Of a stretch of 64,000 bases of DNA, positions 34,446-42,794 are shown one piece after another. Source of the stretch: Natrarchaeobius oligotrophus (GTDB taxonomy: Archaea > Halobacteriota > Halobacteria > Halobacteriales > Natrialbaceae); the NCBI RefSeq assembly GCF_003841465.1, contig NZ_REFZ01000008.1:124001-188000 (forward strand). The letters are read 5' to 3'. Every line of letters starts with the position of its first letter. Position 1 is the first letter of the stretch. The notes beneath the pieces were generated by a model that did no database searches, was not told where the DNA came from, and saw only the letters and a program-made list of their open reading frames with translations. The translations under genes were made by a program, and so were the position numbers.

Positions 34446-35663
34446 ATGAGTGACACTGTGGACGACGTCGACCTCCCGTACGACGAGGACGAGGCGTCCC
34501 AACAGGAGAAGATCCAGGCGCTCGAGGAACGGCTGGAGATCCTCGAGACGCAAAACGAGGAGATGCGGGACAAACTCCTCGACGCGAACGCCGAGAACAA
34601 CAAATACCAGCAGAAGCTCGAACGGCTCACCCACGAAAACAAGAAACTGAAGCAGTCGCCGCTGTTCGTCGCCACGGTCCAGGAGATCACGGACGAGGGC
34701 GTCATCATCAAACAGCACGGCAACAATCAGGAGGCGCTCACCGAGGTCACCGAGGAGATGCGCGAGGACTTAGAACCCGACGCTCGCGTGGCCGTCAACA
34801 ACTCGCTGTCTATCGTCAAATCCCTCTCGAACGAGACCGACGTCCGCGCCCGGGTCATGGAGGTCACCGAGAGCCCGGACGTCAGCTACGAGGACATCGG
34901 CGGCCTCGAAGAGCAGATGCAGGAGGTCCGCGAGACCGTCGAGATGCCCCTCGAGAGCCCCGAAATGTTCGACGACGTGGGGATCGAACCGCCGAGCGGC
35001 GTCCTGCTGTACGGCCCGCCCGGCACGGGGAAGACGATGCTCGCGAAGGCCGTCGCAAACCAGACCGACGCCACGTTCATCAAGATGGCCGGCTCCGAAC
35101 TCGTCCACAAGTTCATCGGCGAGGGTGCCAAGCTAGTCAGGGACCTGTTCAAGGTCGCCCGCGAGCACGAACCGGCCGTCATCTTCATCGACGAGATCGA
35201 CGCCATCGCGGCCACGCGCACGGAGTCGAAAACGTCGGGAGACGCGGAGGTCCAGCGGACGATGATGCAGCTGCTCTCGGAGATGGACGGCTTCGAAGAA
35301 CGCGGCGAGATCCGCATCATCGCCGCCACCAACCGCTTCGACATGCTCGACCGCGCCATCCTCCGTCCCGGTCGGTTCGACCGCCTCATCGAGGTGCCCA
35401 AGCCGAACCACGAGGGTCGAGAGCTCATCTTCCAGATCCACACGCGCGGCATGAACGTCTCGGACGACGTCGACTTCGCCGCCCTCGCCGAGGAGGCCGA
35501 CGAAGCCTCCGGAGCAGACATCAAGGCGATCTGTACCGAAGCGGGGATGTTCGCCATCCGCGACGACCGCACCGAGATCCACATGGCCGACTTCCGCGAC
35601 GCCTGGGAGAAGATCCAGGCCGACGCCGAGGACGCCGACGAAATCTCGAAGACGTTCGCCTGA
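34446..35663 (+). CDS. pan: Proteasome-activating nucleotidase (PAN)
   Basis: PAN is the hexameric AAA+ unfoldase that feeds proteins into the 20S proteasome. The 405-residue protein has an N-terminal coiled coil (about 15-75), an OB-fold (about 75-140, with LFVATVQEITDEGVIIKQHG), and an AAA domain with Walker A (YGPPGTGKTMLAKAVA), pore loop (KMAGSELVHKFIGEG), Walker B (VIFIDEIDAI) and sensor/Arg-finger regions (AATNRFDMLD, LRPGRFDR). The last residues are SKTFA; the classic HbYX (Leu-Tyr-X) tail used for docking is not present in strict form. Length is typical. Confidence 0.95.
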   Translation: MSDTVDDVDLPYDEDEASQQEKIQALEERLEILETQNEEMRDKLLDANAENNKYQQKLERLTHENKKLKQSPLFVATVQEITDEGVIIKQHGNNQEALTEVTEEMREDLEPDARVAVNNSLSIVKSLSNETDVRARVMEVTESPDVSYEDIGGLEEQMQEVRETVEMPLESPEMFDDVGIEPPSGVLLYGPPGTGKTMLAKAVANQTDATFIKMAGSELVHKFIGEGAKLVRDLFKVAREHEPAVIFIDEIDAIAATRTESKTSGDAEVQRTMMQLLSEMDGFEERGEIRIIAATNRFDMLDRAILRPGRFDRLIEVPKPNHEGRELIFQIHTRGMNVSDDVDFAALAEEADEASGADIKAICTEAGMFAIRDDRTEIHMADFRDAWEKIQADAEDADEISKTFA

Positions 35664-35744
35664 ACCGGGGCTTTTCTGCGGTAATCGATTGTTTCTGACT
35701 CGAGCAACCGCGGGGTATTAACGGATCGACACGCTACCTAGCGT

Positions 35745-36911
35745 ATGAGCACCGTCCGTGTCGCAGGAACGGGATTGACCCCGTTCGGAAACGTCCCCGA
35801 ACGAACGGGCCGAGACCTCTTCGCGGAGGCGAGCATCGCGGCGTTCGACGACAGCGGCGTCCCCCGCGAGGACGTCGAGGCCGTCTTCTACGGGAACTTC
35901 ATGGGTGAACTCGCCGAACACCAGGGCCACCAGGGGCCGCTCATGGCCGAGGCGGCGGGCGTGCAGGCTCCCGCCACGCGCTACGAGTCCGCCTGCGCCT
36001 CGAGCGGCGCGGCGGTCAGAGACGCCGTCTTCCGGATCCGAAACGGCGACGCCGACGTGGTCCTCGTCGGCGGGGCCGAGCGCATGACCAACCTCGGCAC
36101 CGCGGGGGCGACGGAGGCGCTCGCGATCGCCGCCGACGACCTCTGGGAGGTGCGCGCCGGGATGACCTTCCCCGGCGCGTACGCGCTGATGGCCCAGGCG
36201 TACTTCGCGGAGTACGGCGGCGAGCGCGAGGACCTCGCTCACGTCGCCGTGAAAAACCACGAGAACGCCCTCCCCAACGAGAAAGCGCAGTACCAGAGCG
36301 CGATCACCGTCGAGGACGTCCTCGAAGCGCCGCCGGTGTCCGCTCCGATCGGCCTCTACGACTCCTGTCCGATCTCCGACGGCGCGGCCGCGCTCGTGCT
36401 GACGAGCGAGGCCTACGCCGAGGAGCACGACCTCGACGCGCCGGTCGCGATCACCGGGACCGGACAGGGCGGCGACCGCATGGCGCTTCACGACCGCGAG
36501 CACCTCGCGCGTTCGCCGGCGGCTCGCGAGGCCGGCGAGGAGGCCTACGCCGACGCCGGCGTCGACGCGAGCGACGTCGACCTCGCCGAGGTCCACGACT
36601 GTTTCACCATCGCCGAGGTGCTCGCCATCGAGGCGCTCGACCTCGAGCGAATCGGCGAGGGGATCTCGGCGGCCCGCGACGGTCGGACGACCGCCGACGG
36701 GGAGACGCCGGTCAACCTCTCGGGCGGGCTGAAAGCGAAGGGCCACCCGGTTGGCGCGACCGGCGCGTCCCAGATCGCCGAGATCGCTACCCTCCTGACG
36801 GGCGACCATCCCAACGACGGGTACGTCGAAGACGCGACGATCGGCGTCGCCCACAACGCGGGTGGAACGGTCGCCAGCGCGACCGTCCACGTCCTGGAGG
36901 TGATCGCATGA
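35745..36911 (+). CDS. Thiolase family protein (acetyl-CoA C-acetyltransferase type)
   Basis: Thiolases join or split acyl-CoAs. The 388-residue protein has the acyl-accepting Cys in YESACASSGAAV, NEKAQYQ and SDGAAALVL motifs, VHDCFTIAE, the active-site His in KAKGHPVGATGASQ, and GVAHNAGGT. It is of the archaeal SCP2-like type that works with a separate DUF35 protein encoded next to it; in methanogens such a thiolase and DUF35 protein form a complex with HMG-CoA synthase. It may serve the mevalonate pathway or acyl-CoA metabolism. Its stop codon starts a chain of two overlapping micro-ORFs. Confidence 0.92.
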   Translation: MSTVRVAGTGLTPFGNVPERTGRDLFAEASIAAFDDSGVPREDVEAVFYGNFMGELAEHQGHQGPLMAEAAGVQAPATRYESACASSGAAVRDAVFRIRNGDADVVLVGGAERMTNLGTAGATEALAIAADDLWEVRAGMTFPGAYALMAQAYFAEYGGEREDLAHVAVKNHENALPNEKAQYQSAITVEDVLEAPPVSAPIGLYDSCPISDGAAALVLTSEAYAEEHDLDAPVAITGTGQGGDRMALHDREHLARSPAAREAGEEAYADAGVDASDVDLAEVHDCFTIAEVLAIEALDLERIGEGISAARDGRTTADGETPVNLSGGLKAKGHPVGATGASQIAEIATLLTGDHPNDGYVEDATIGVAHNAGGTVASATVHVLEVIA

Positions 36912-37010
36912 GCGAAGCGAATGCGATGACGCCAGTGCTTGCCCTGGGGGTGGTCGCATGAGCAAAGCGAATGCGATGACGCCAGTGCTTGCTCTGGGGG
37001 TGGTCGCATG
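36901..37010 (+). repeat. 50-bp tandem repeat, 2.2 copies, spanning the thiolase-DUF35 junction
   Basis: Copies are 36901-36950, 36951-37000 and a 10-bp start of a third at 37001-37010. The first two differ at three of 50 positions (A/G at 3, G/A at 14, C/T at 43). Each copy begins with the thiolase 3' end sequence (TGRTCGCATG) and contains one ATG. Because the period is 50, the reading frame shifts by one each time, which produces the micro-ORF chain. Confidence 0.95.
36908..36961 (+). CDS. 17-residue micro-ORF 1, chained by ATGA overlaps
   Basis: ATG at 36908 overlaps the thiolase TGA (36909-36911) and the frame runs 17 codons (MSEANAMTPVLALGVVA) to a TGA at 36959-36961, which in turn overlaps the ATG of the second micro-ORF. 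Translation from coupled reinitiation is possible. It may equally be only a relay that keeps ribosomes moving to the DUF35 start. No homologue is recognised. Confidence 0.4.
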   Translation: MSEANAMTPVLALGVVA

Positions 37011-37011
37011 A
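36958..37011 (+). CDS. 17-residue micro-ORF 2, near-identical to micro-ORF 1
   Basis: The frame from ATG 36958 encodes MSKANAMTPVLALGVVA, differing from micro-ORF 1 by Glu to Lys at position 3 and one silent change. Its TGA (37009-37011) overlaps the DUF35 ATG at 37008. It therefore completes a chain of four ORFs joined by three successive ATGA overlaps. Confidence 0.4.
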   Translation: MSKANAMTPVLALGVVA

Positions 37012-37409
37012 CCGACGGAGCACGCGGCGCACAGAACGCCGGCTTCGACGACTGGCTCGACGCCGCCGAGGAGGCGTCGGGGTACTACCTCGAGTGTCCG
37101 AACGGTCACGGCTCGCTGCCGCCGCGGCGGGTCTGTCCCGACTGCGGCGCGACGGACCTCGCGGACGCGCCGCTTCCAGAGACCGGCGCGGTCGAGACGT
37201 TCACGATCACGCACGTCCCGACGCCCGCCTTCGAGGACGACGCGCCGTACGCGACGGCCATCGCGGAGTTCGGCCCGGTTCGACTCACCGGCCAGGTCGT
37301 CGGCGTCGACCCCGGCGACGTCCACTCCGGACTCGAGGTCGAACTCGAGATCGCGGTCTCGCAGACGACGGGCGACCGGGTGCTCGGGTTCGCGCCGGTT
37401 TCGGGCTGA
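37008..37409 (+). CDS. Zn-ribbon/OB-fold protein (DUF35), thiolase partner
   Basis: DUF35 proteins channel acyl-CoA or acyl intermediates between thiolase and HMG-CoA synthase in archaea. The 133-residue protein has an N-terminal helix (FDDWLDAAEEASGYYLECP), a zinc ribbon (CPNGHGSLPPRRVCPDCG) and an OB-fold (VETFTITHVP, YATAIAEFGPVRLTGQVVGVD). The start at 37008 is chosen since it directly precedes the DUF35 N terminus and overlaps micro-ORF 2's stop; the in-frame region further upstream lies in the tandem repeat. Confidence 0.9.
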   Translation: MTDGARGAQNAGFDDWLDAAEEASGYYLECPNGHGSLPPRRVCPDCGATDLADAPLPETGAVETFTITHVPTPAFEDDAPYATAIAEFGPVRLTGQVVGVDPGDVHSGLEVELEIAVSQTTGDRVLGFAPVSG

Positions 37410-38000
37410 CTCGGCCGGCGGTATTCGACGACGGCCGTCGCTGATTTTCGCGCTGCAACTGGATCGGAACGTGCGAGCGGACGCCCTCGAGTCCCGCGTA
37501 CGGGCCGACGGTCCGACCGGCGGGTGGTTCCGGGGGCAGGACTGTCGTCCGGCCGGGCCGTCGGCGCACCGCCGCGACTCGAGGGCGGGGCCTCGAGTCT
37601 AGGCGGCGAACCGGGACGCTGGTGGGCGTCCGATCGAACACCGAGAGACGAACGCGAACACGGGTTAGAGCGTCGCCTGACGGATCAGCGCGTGGTTCCG
37701 GTTCAGCCGGCGCTCGCGTTCGCGGAGCGCCCGCCGTCGCGCGGCCGGTCGTCCGTTCGTGGCCGTGGCTGACCGCGGCGTGCGATTCGTCCGATTTGCG
37801 AGACGTTTATATCTCGCGGGTAGGTATGCAATCATGGCTTCGAACGCAGCGATTGGAAGCCACGTCTCGGGTGCGCCAACACCCGGGGCATTTTCAGCCC
37901 CCTGGGAGCGTAGCTTCCAGATTAATTGTCTGGATAAAGTTACTTATATCTACTGATTTGGGGGAGAATACTACCGCGGAAAGGGAGGATCGCCTCGAGG
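37410..38000. other. Intergenic stretch between DUF35 and hydrolase genes
   Basis: This 591-bp stretch has no convincing protein gene apart from a possible 40-codon ORF. The first 390 bp are GC-rich with Arg/Pro-rich shadow frames only. From about 37800 it becomes AT-richer and holds a TATA-like box at 37805-37813 followed by a strongly structured sequence (next entry). Further TATA-like text (TTACTTATATC near 37940) precedes the 3' end of the hydrolase gene. Confidence 0.7.
37834..37920 (+). ncRNA. Candidate structured RNA (three-way junction)
   Basis: A TATA-like box (GTTTATATC, 37805-37813) predicts transcription from about 37834. An 8-bp outer stem pairs TTGGAAGC (37853-37860) with GCTTCCAG (37913-37920), one pair being a G-U wobble. 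Inside are two hairpins: CGGGTG/CACCCG (37868-37885, loop CGCCAA) and GGGC/GCCC (37886-37900). The same start could encode a 40-residue ORF (37834-37956), so a small protein or a transposon-end relic (IS200/IS605-type ends also fold) are alternatives. No family recognised. Confidence 0.35.
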
Positions 38001-38945
38001 TTACTCGTCGGAGTCTGCGTCGGCGTGGACGAGTTCGGCCGTCAGGTACTCGACGAACTTCGCCGGGTGTTCGGCGTGTGGGAGCTGGGTCGCGTAGTCG
38101 ACGACGACCAGCTCGAGGTCGGCGGCGTCGGCGAGGTCTCGGCCGTCGCGCAGCGGAACGAGGTCGGCGTCGCGACCCCAGACCAGCGTGACCGGAATCT
38201 CGAGCGAGGCGAGTTCGGTCGCCAGGTCGAACTCCGGATCGAGCGTCCCGGAGACGAACGACGCGGGCGCGAAGCGAGCGCCCGGCTGGTGGGCGCTGTC
38301 CCAGGCGAAGTTGACTTCCTCGGCGTCGAGGCGTTCGCGGTCGTAGTAGCCGTCCCGGTTGAAGTAGTACCGCAGGGAGGGCCTGCTGGCGATGGCGTTG
38401 TAGATCGTCGATCCGACGACCGGCGTCCGAAGGAGCGTCCGCAGCCACGGCCGCTCCGGACCGGTTTCGCCGGTCGGACAGACGAGGACGAGGGAGTCGA
38501 ACTCGGTCTCGCTGGCGGCGTCGACCGCGAACGCGCCCGTAAGCGACGAGGCGACGACGATCGGCTCGTCCAGTTCGTCGGCCGCGAAGTCGCGGACGAA
38601 CTCGGCGTACAGCGTCGGCGAGTAGACCAGCGGCGGGCGTTCGGATCGGGCGAAGCCGGGGAGGTCGACGGCGACGACGTGGTACTGCTCGGCCAGGCGT
38701 TCGAACGCCGGCTCGAACTCGTAGCTGCTCGCGCCGGCGTGGATGCCGTGGAGCAACAGCATGTCCGGGTCGTCGGGGTCCCCGGCGACGGTGTATCGCG
38801 TCTCGATGCCGCGCCAGCGGTAGGTCCGCTCGACGCCCGGGAGCGGGTTCTCGAGGTCGCCCGCGCGTTTCGCGAGCAGCCGGTTTCCGAGGACCGCCGC
38901 GCCGACCGCTCCCAGTGCCGTACCGAGGACTGTTCGGGCTTTCAT
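38001..38945 (-). CDS. Alpha/beta-hydrolase
   Basis: The 314-residue protein has an N-terminal hydrophobic stretch (TVLGTALGAVGAAVLGNRLL) that may anchor it in the membrane, the oxyanion region (DMLLLHGIHAGASSYEF), and VVAVDLPGFARSERP. The nucleophile elbow appears as VVASSLTGAFA (S-x-S-L-T-G in place of GxSxG). The acid is probably in VWGRDADLVPL and the His in PHAEHPAKF. Such enzymes hydrolyse esters, epoxides or dienelactones; the substrate is not predictable. Confidence 0.88.
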   Translation of the reverse strand: MKARTVLGTALGAVGAAVLGNRLLAKRAGDLENPLPGVERTYRWRGIETRYTVAGDPDDPDMLLLHGIHAGASSYEFEPAFERLAEQYHVVAVDLPGFARSERPPLVYSPTLYAEFVRDFAADELDEPIVVASSLTGAFAVDAASETEFDSLVLVCPTGETGPERPWLRTLLRTPVVGSTIYNAIASRPSLRYYFNRDGYYDRERLDAEEVNFAWDSAHQPGARFAPASFVSGTLDPEFDLATELASLEIPVTLVWGRDADLVPLRDGRDLADAADLELVVVDYATQLPHAEHPAKFVEYLTAELVHADADSDE

Positions 38946-39029
38946 GTCCGGGGGTACGCCGGCGACCGTCTTAGAACTGGGGTCGCGATTCAGTCGCTGT
39001 CGAGACCCACGAGCCGTCGGTCGCGAGCG

Positions 39030-40106
39030 TCACTCGAACTCGAGGTCGACGTCCGTCTCGAGCTCCTCGAGACAGCGTTCGACCGGATCGAGCAGTTCGT
39101 CCGCGACGGTGTAAGGATCGGCGTCGCCGATTCGGACGGCCTCCGCGAGGGCGTCGATCCCGCCGGCGCGCTCGAGTTCGGACTCGAGGATGGCGTTGAC
39201 GTCCTCGCGCAGCAGCGTCCGGATCTCCTCTGCGTGGCGCGTTCGCGCCTGCTCGGATCGTTCGCCGGACGCCTCGAGATAGCGACGGTGGGCCGCGAGT
39301 TCGTCGATGAACGCGTCGACGCCCTCGCCGGTCGTCGCGACCGTCTCGACGATCGGCGGGGTCCAGTCGGTGCTGCCGTCGTCCGATCGAGCGCCGCCGT
39401 CACCGTCCCGGTTCGTCCCGTCGGCGCCGTGGTGGCCGGCGTTCCCGAACCCGCTGCCCTTCCCGAGTTCGATCATCTCCCGGAGCTCCTGGACGGTCCG
39501 GTCGGCGCCGTCGCGGTCGGCTTTGTTGACGACGAAGACGTCGGCGATCTCGAGGATGCCGGCTTTCAGCGTCTGGACGGAGTCACCCGAGCCCGGCGGA
39601 ACAAGGACGGCGACGGTTTCGGCGGTCCGGACGACGTCGATCTCGTTCTGGCCCGCGCCGACGGTCTCGACGATGATCTTGTCCTTGCCGAAGGCGTCCA
39701 TCGCGGTGACGGCGTCGGTCGTGGCCGTCGAGAGGCCGCCGAGGGTGCCGCGGGCGCTCATCGAGCGCACGAAGACGTCCATGTCGCCGACCGTCGACGC
39801 CATCCGGATGCGATCGCCGAGGACGGCGCCGCCGGTAAACGGCGAGGAGGGGTCGATTGCGATGACGCCGACGGTCTCGCCGCGCTCGCGGTAGGTTTCG
39901 GCGAGTTTGTCGACCAGCGTCGACTTTCCCGCGCCGGGACTTCCCGTGATGCCGATCACGTCGGCGGTGCCGGCGTATGCGTACAGCGTCGAGACGAGGG
40001 GCCGGTAGCCCGGCGATCGATTCTCGATCTTCGAGATGACGCGAGCCAGCGCGCGGTGGCTTCCGTCGAGCAGGTCCTCGAGCAGCGATTCGTCGTCCGC
40101 GTTCAT
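39030..40106 (-). CDS. meaB: Methylmalonyl-CoA mutase-associated GTPase MeaB
   Basis: MeaB protects and reloads B12 in methylmalonyl-CoA mutase. The 358-residue G3E GTPase has Walker A (GSPGAGKSTLVDKL), DPSSPFTGGAVLGDRIRM, switch region VETVGAGQNEID and base-recognition VNKADRDGADRT. A Gly/Asp/Asn-rich linker (about 215-240) interrupts the C-terminal half. The ATG overlaps the stop of the B12-binding subunit gene by 4 bp, so the GTPase is coupled to its client. Confidence 0.95.
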   Translation of the reverse strand: MNADDESLLEDLLDGSHRALARVISKIENRSPGYRPLVSTLYAYAGTADVIGITGSPGAGKSTLVDKLAETYRERGETVGVIAIDPSSPFTGGAVLGDRIRMASTVGDMDVFVRSMSARGTLGGLSTATTDAVTAMDAFGKDKIIVETVGAGQNEIDVVRTAETVAVLVPPGSGDSVQTLKAGILEIADVFVVNKADRDGADRTVQELREMIELGKGSGFGNAGHHGADGTNRDGDGGARSDDGSTDWTPPIVETVATTGEGVDAFIDELAAHRRYLEASGERSEQARTRHAEEIRTLLREDVNAILESELERAGGIDALAEAVRIGDADPYTVADELLDPVERCLEELETDVDLEFE

Positions 40107-40519
40107 CGCTGGGGTGCGTTCTCGCGGACGAAGTCGATCGTTTCCTCGATCGACGTACCGGGTCCAAAGATCGCGGCGACGCCCTCCTCGCGGAGTTCGT
40201 CCCGATCCTCGTCGGGGATGACGCCGCCGACCAGCACCAGCGTGTCCTCTTTGGCGCCGTACTCCGCCAGGCCGTCCATGACCTTCGGAACCAGCGTGTC
40301 GTGGGCTCCCGACAGGATGGAGATGCCGAGGACGTCGACGTCCTCCTGTACCGTCGCCTGAACGATCTCGTCGGGCGCTTTGTGCAGCCCCGAGTAGATG
40401 ACCTCGAAGCCGGCGTCGCGGAAGGCGCGAGCGATGACGTGTGCCCCGCGGTCGTGACCGTCGAGTCCGACCTTCGCGACCAGACAGCGGATCGACTCCC
40501 CTTCCTGTTTGCTGCTCAT
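40103..40519 (-). CDS. Methylmalonyl-CoA mutase, cobalamin-binding (C-terminal) subunit
   Basis: The 138-residue protein is a stand-alone B12-binding domain with the DxHxxG...SxL...GG signature: GLDGHDRGAHVIA, GISILSGAHD and LVGGVIPDED. In haloarchaea the mutase is split, with the large catalytic subunit encoded elsewhere. The reaction interconverts (R)-methylmalonyl-CoA and succinyl-CoA. The start at 40519 (MSSKQEG) is chosen; a start 6 bp upstream is equally possible. It is the first gene of the pair with meaB. Confidence 0.93.
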   Translation of the reverse strand: MSSKQEGESIRCLVAKVGLDGHDRGAHVIARAFRDAGFEVIYSGLHKAPDEIVQATVQEDVDVLGISILSGAHDTLVPKVMDGLAEYGAKEDTLVLVGGVIPDEDRDELREEGVAAIFGPGTSIEETIDFVRENAPQR

Positions 40520-40732
40520 ACGCACACTTCCTCGGCTCTCGGTTTGACTTTAACGGATAGGGAGACGATCGCGAGCGGGTCGTCGCCGATCGGGGGTTTC
40601 GGCGGATCGGTCGGTCGTCGCCGAAGACGATCGTCAGTTCGTGACTGTCATCGAATTAGTCAGTAGGCCGAACCAAAGGCTAAAGAGCGAAACTATCGAA
40701 CATTCCCTCAATGACTATCGCTCGTCTATTGC

Positions 40733-40738
40733 GGAGGG
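40733..40738 (+). promoter_or_regulatory. Shine-Dalgarno sequence of the HD-domain gene
   Basis: GGAGGG lies 7 nt before a GTG at 40746. Shine-Dalgarno sequences are uncommon before first genes in this window, and this one selects the GTG over the upstream ATG at 40641. Confidence 0.55.
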
Positions 40739-40745
40739 ATCTCTC

Positions 40746-41417
40746 GTGGGCGTCGAAATAAAAGAAACCAGGGTGTCCGACGCGGAGTTCGAGGAGATGA
40801 AAGGCTTCGTCTTCGAGTACCTCGCGGCCAGCGTCGAGAAAGAGGAGGAAGGCGGCCGCATGCGCTGGTATCCGTGGCACTCCGCGGAGTACCGCCACAA
40901 CCACATCCTCAACGTGGTCGCGCTCGCCGAAGAGATCGCCCACAAAGAGGGTGCCGACGTCGACGTCACTCGCGTCGCGGCGCTCTTTCACGACGTGGCC
41001 AAACTCGAGACCGATCAGGAACTCCACGCCGAAGCCGGCGCTCGCGTCGCCCGCGAGTACCTCGAATCCCGCGCGAACTACCCCGAATCGTTCATCACGC
41101 AGGTGTGTCGCGCGATCGAACACCACTCCTACCAGGGCGACCTGGAGGACCTCTCGCTCGAGACGCAGTGTCTCATCGAAGCGGACCTGCTCGACAAGAT
41201 CGGCGCGAACGGGACGGCCCTGATGCTGTTACGCATGGGCTACGAGGCCAGAACGCACATGGACGCAGACGAGATGGTCGATCGCGTCCTCGAACGCGGC
41301 TACGACGCCGCCTCCCGCGTCAAAAGCGACACTGCCGAGAGCATCGCTCACCAGCGCTTGAAGCGCGTCAAGTGGTTCCGCGAGTGGCTCGAGGACGAGA
41401 TCGCCGCGATGGGGTGA
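40746..41417 (+). CDS. HD domain-containing phosphohydrolase
   Basis: HD domains hydrolyse phosphates, often from nucleotides. The 223-residue protein has a metal-binding set: His in YRHNHILNVVALA, the HD pair in AALFHDVAKLETD, a further His in AIEHHSYQGDLE and Asp in EADLLDKIGANGTA. It resembles the archaeal HD family of about 220 residues. The GTG at 40746 is chosen because the Shine-Dalgarno GGAGGG precedes it by 7 nt and the family-like N terminus (GVEIKETRVSDAEFEE) begins there. Substrate unknown. Confidence 0.88.
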   Translation: MGVEIKETRVSDAEFEEMKGFVFEYLAASVEKEEEGGRMRWYPWHSAEYRHNHILNVVALAEEIAHKEGADVDVTRVAALFHDVAKLETDQELHAEAGARVAREYLESRANYPESFITQVCRAIEHHSYQGDLEDLSLETQCLIEADLLDKIGANGTALMLLRMGYEARTHMDADEMVDRVLERGYDAASRVKSDTAESIAHQRLKRVKWFREWLEDEIAAMG

Positions 41418-41531
41418 CGGCGCGTCGACGCGTCCCTCGAGCGCTTCGGTGAGCGCCAGTCCGGCCCTGATGCGGGTTACTGTGCGTCAGTTCCGGAAGA
41501 TTTTTCACCGGAAGCTAGTTAGAATACTAAC

Positions 41532-42794
41532 ATGTACGCCGCCGATAACCTGAGCGACGCGATCACGGTGACCAGACGATATCTGAGTTCGCTCGGGATC
41601 CTCGGCTGGATGAAACTCGCGCTCGTCGTCCTCTTCATCGGCGGACTCGGAATCGGGAACCAGTTCATCGGACTCGATACCGAACCCGTGACGGAAGCGA
41701 TCGGAGAGCCCGCCGGACTCTCGATCGAACTCCTGTTGGCCGTCGGCGCGTTGGTCGTCTTTCTCGCGTTCCGGTATCTCGCTGCGGTGCTCGAGTTCGT
41801 CTTCGTCGAATCGCTCCGGTCGCACACCCTCTCGGTCCGCCGATACGCGAGGGCGAATCTCGGATCCGGTCTTCGATTGCTCGCCTTCCGTCTCTGCCTG
41901 TGGATCGCGTTACTCGCCGCCGTCGCGTCCGTCGGAGCGGGCGCGTACGTCGTCGACGGCGTCAGTTCGATCGACGAGCTGACCGCCGATCACCTCCTGC
42001 TCGGGGGGGCCGTCGCGTTCGTCGGCTACGTCGGGCTCTGGATCGTCTCGACGCTGACGACCGCGTTCGTCGTTCCCGTGATGGTGCTCGAGGACCGCGG
42101 GGTGATCGACGCCTGGCGGCGGTTCGGATCGACCCTCTCGTCGAACTGGCTCGGCTACCTGGGATTCCTCGTCGCCGCGTGGGTCATCGGTGTCGCCCTC
42201 TTTACGGCGTTTGTGCTGATGGGATTCGTACTCGGCTTTATCGGCCTGTTCGTCTTCATCATCTTCGCGGCCCTGCTGGCCGAAGCCGACGAGCGCCTCC
42301 TGTACGTGGCGTTCGCGCTGGGATTGGTCGTCTACCTCTGTTATCAGTACGCCCTCTCGGTGGTCGAGACGCCGGTCCGAAGTTACGTCCGGAACTACGC
42401 CCTGTTGCTTCTGGGCGACACCGACGAGGCGCTCAATCTCGTTCCCGAACAGCGGGCGGCCGTTCGATCCGATCGGGACGCGTCGTCCGCCGCGACGGAT
42501 TCGAACGGACGGCGCGAGCCGTCCACCGCGACGGTCGACGCGGGCGGCTCGAAACGCACTTCGGGGACGGGCGCGACCGGGTGGTCCGAGCCGGACGATT
42601 CCGCATCGACCACCTGGAACGGCCCGTCGTCCTGGGACGAGATCGCGGACGACGACTCGAGCGAAGCCGGCGGCTCGAACGAGCAAGCGGACGTCACGGG
42701 CGAAACCGACGGTGAGACGCTCGACCGAACCGACCCCGAGTTCTGGACCGAGTCGACCGACGAGCCGACGGAGTCGGAGGACCGATCTGGCTGA
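41532..42794 (+). CDS. Haloarchaeal multi-pass membrane protein
   Basis: The 420-residue protein has about seven hydrophobic segments in residues 25-280 (for example GWMKLALVVLFIGGLGIG, LLLAVGALVVFLAFRYLAAV, FLVAAWVIGVALFTAFVLMG) and a conserved-looking cytosolic loop (LRSHTLSVRRYARANLGSGLR). The last 130 residues are Ser/Thr/Asp/Glu-rich and disordered. It resembles a haloarchaeal family of glycerophosphoryl-diester-phosphodiesterase-like membrane domains in layout only, so no function is assigned. It is a single gene. Confidence 0.72.
   Translation: MYAADNLSDAITVTRRYLSSLGILGWMKLALVVLFIGGLGIGNQFIGLDTEPVTEAIGEPAGLSIELLLAVGALVVFLAFRYLAAVLEFVFVESLRSHTLSVRRYARANLGSGLRLLAFRLCLWIALLAAVASVGAGAYVVDGVSSIDELTADHLLLGGAVAFVGYVGLWIVSTLTTAFVVPVMVLEDRGVIDAWRRFGSTLSSNWLGYLGFLVAAWVIGVALFTAFVLMGFVLGFIGLFVFIIFAALLAEADERLLYVAFALGLVVYLCYQYALSVVETPVRSYVRNYALLLLGDTDEALNLVPEQRAAVRSDRDASSAATDSNGRREPSTATVDAGGSKRTSGTGATGWSEPDDSASTTWNGPSSWDEIADDDSSEAGGSNEQADVTGETDGETLDRTDPEFWTESTDEPTESEDRSG

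Noticed and set aside
37759-37956. 65-codon ORF upstream of the hydrolase gene
   Set aside because: The first 25 codons precede the predicted transcription start; only the 40-codon part from 37834 remains possible and is treated under the RNA candidate.
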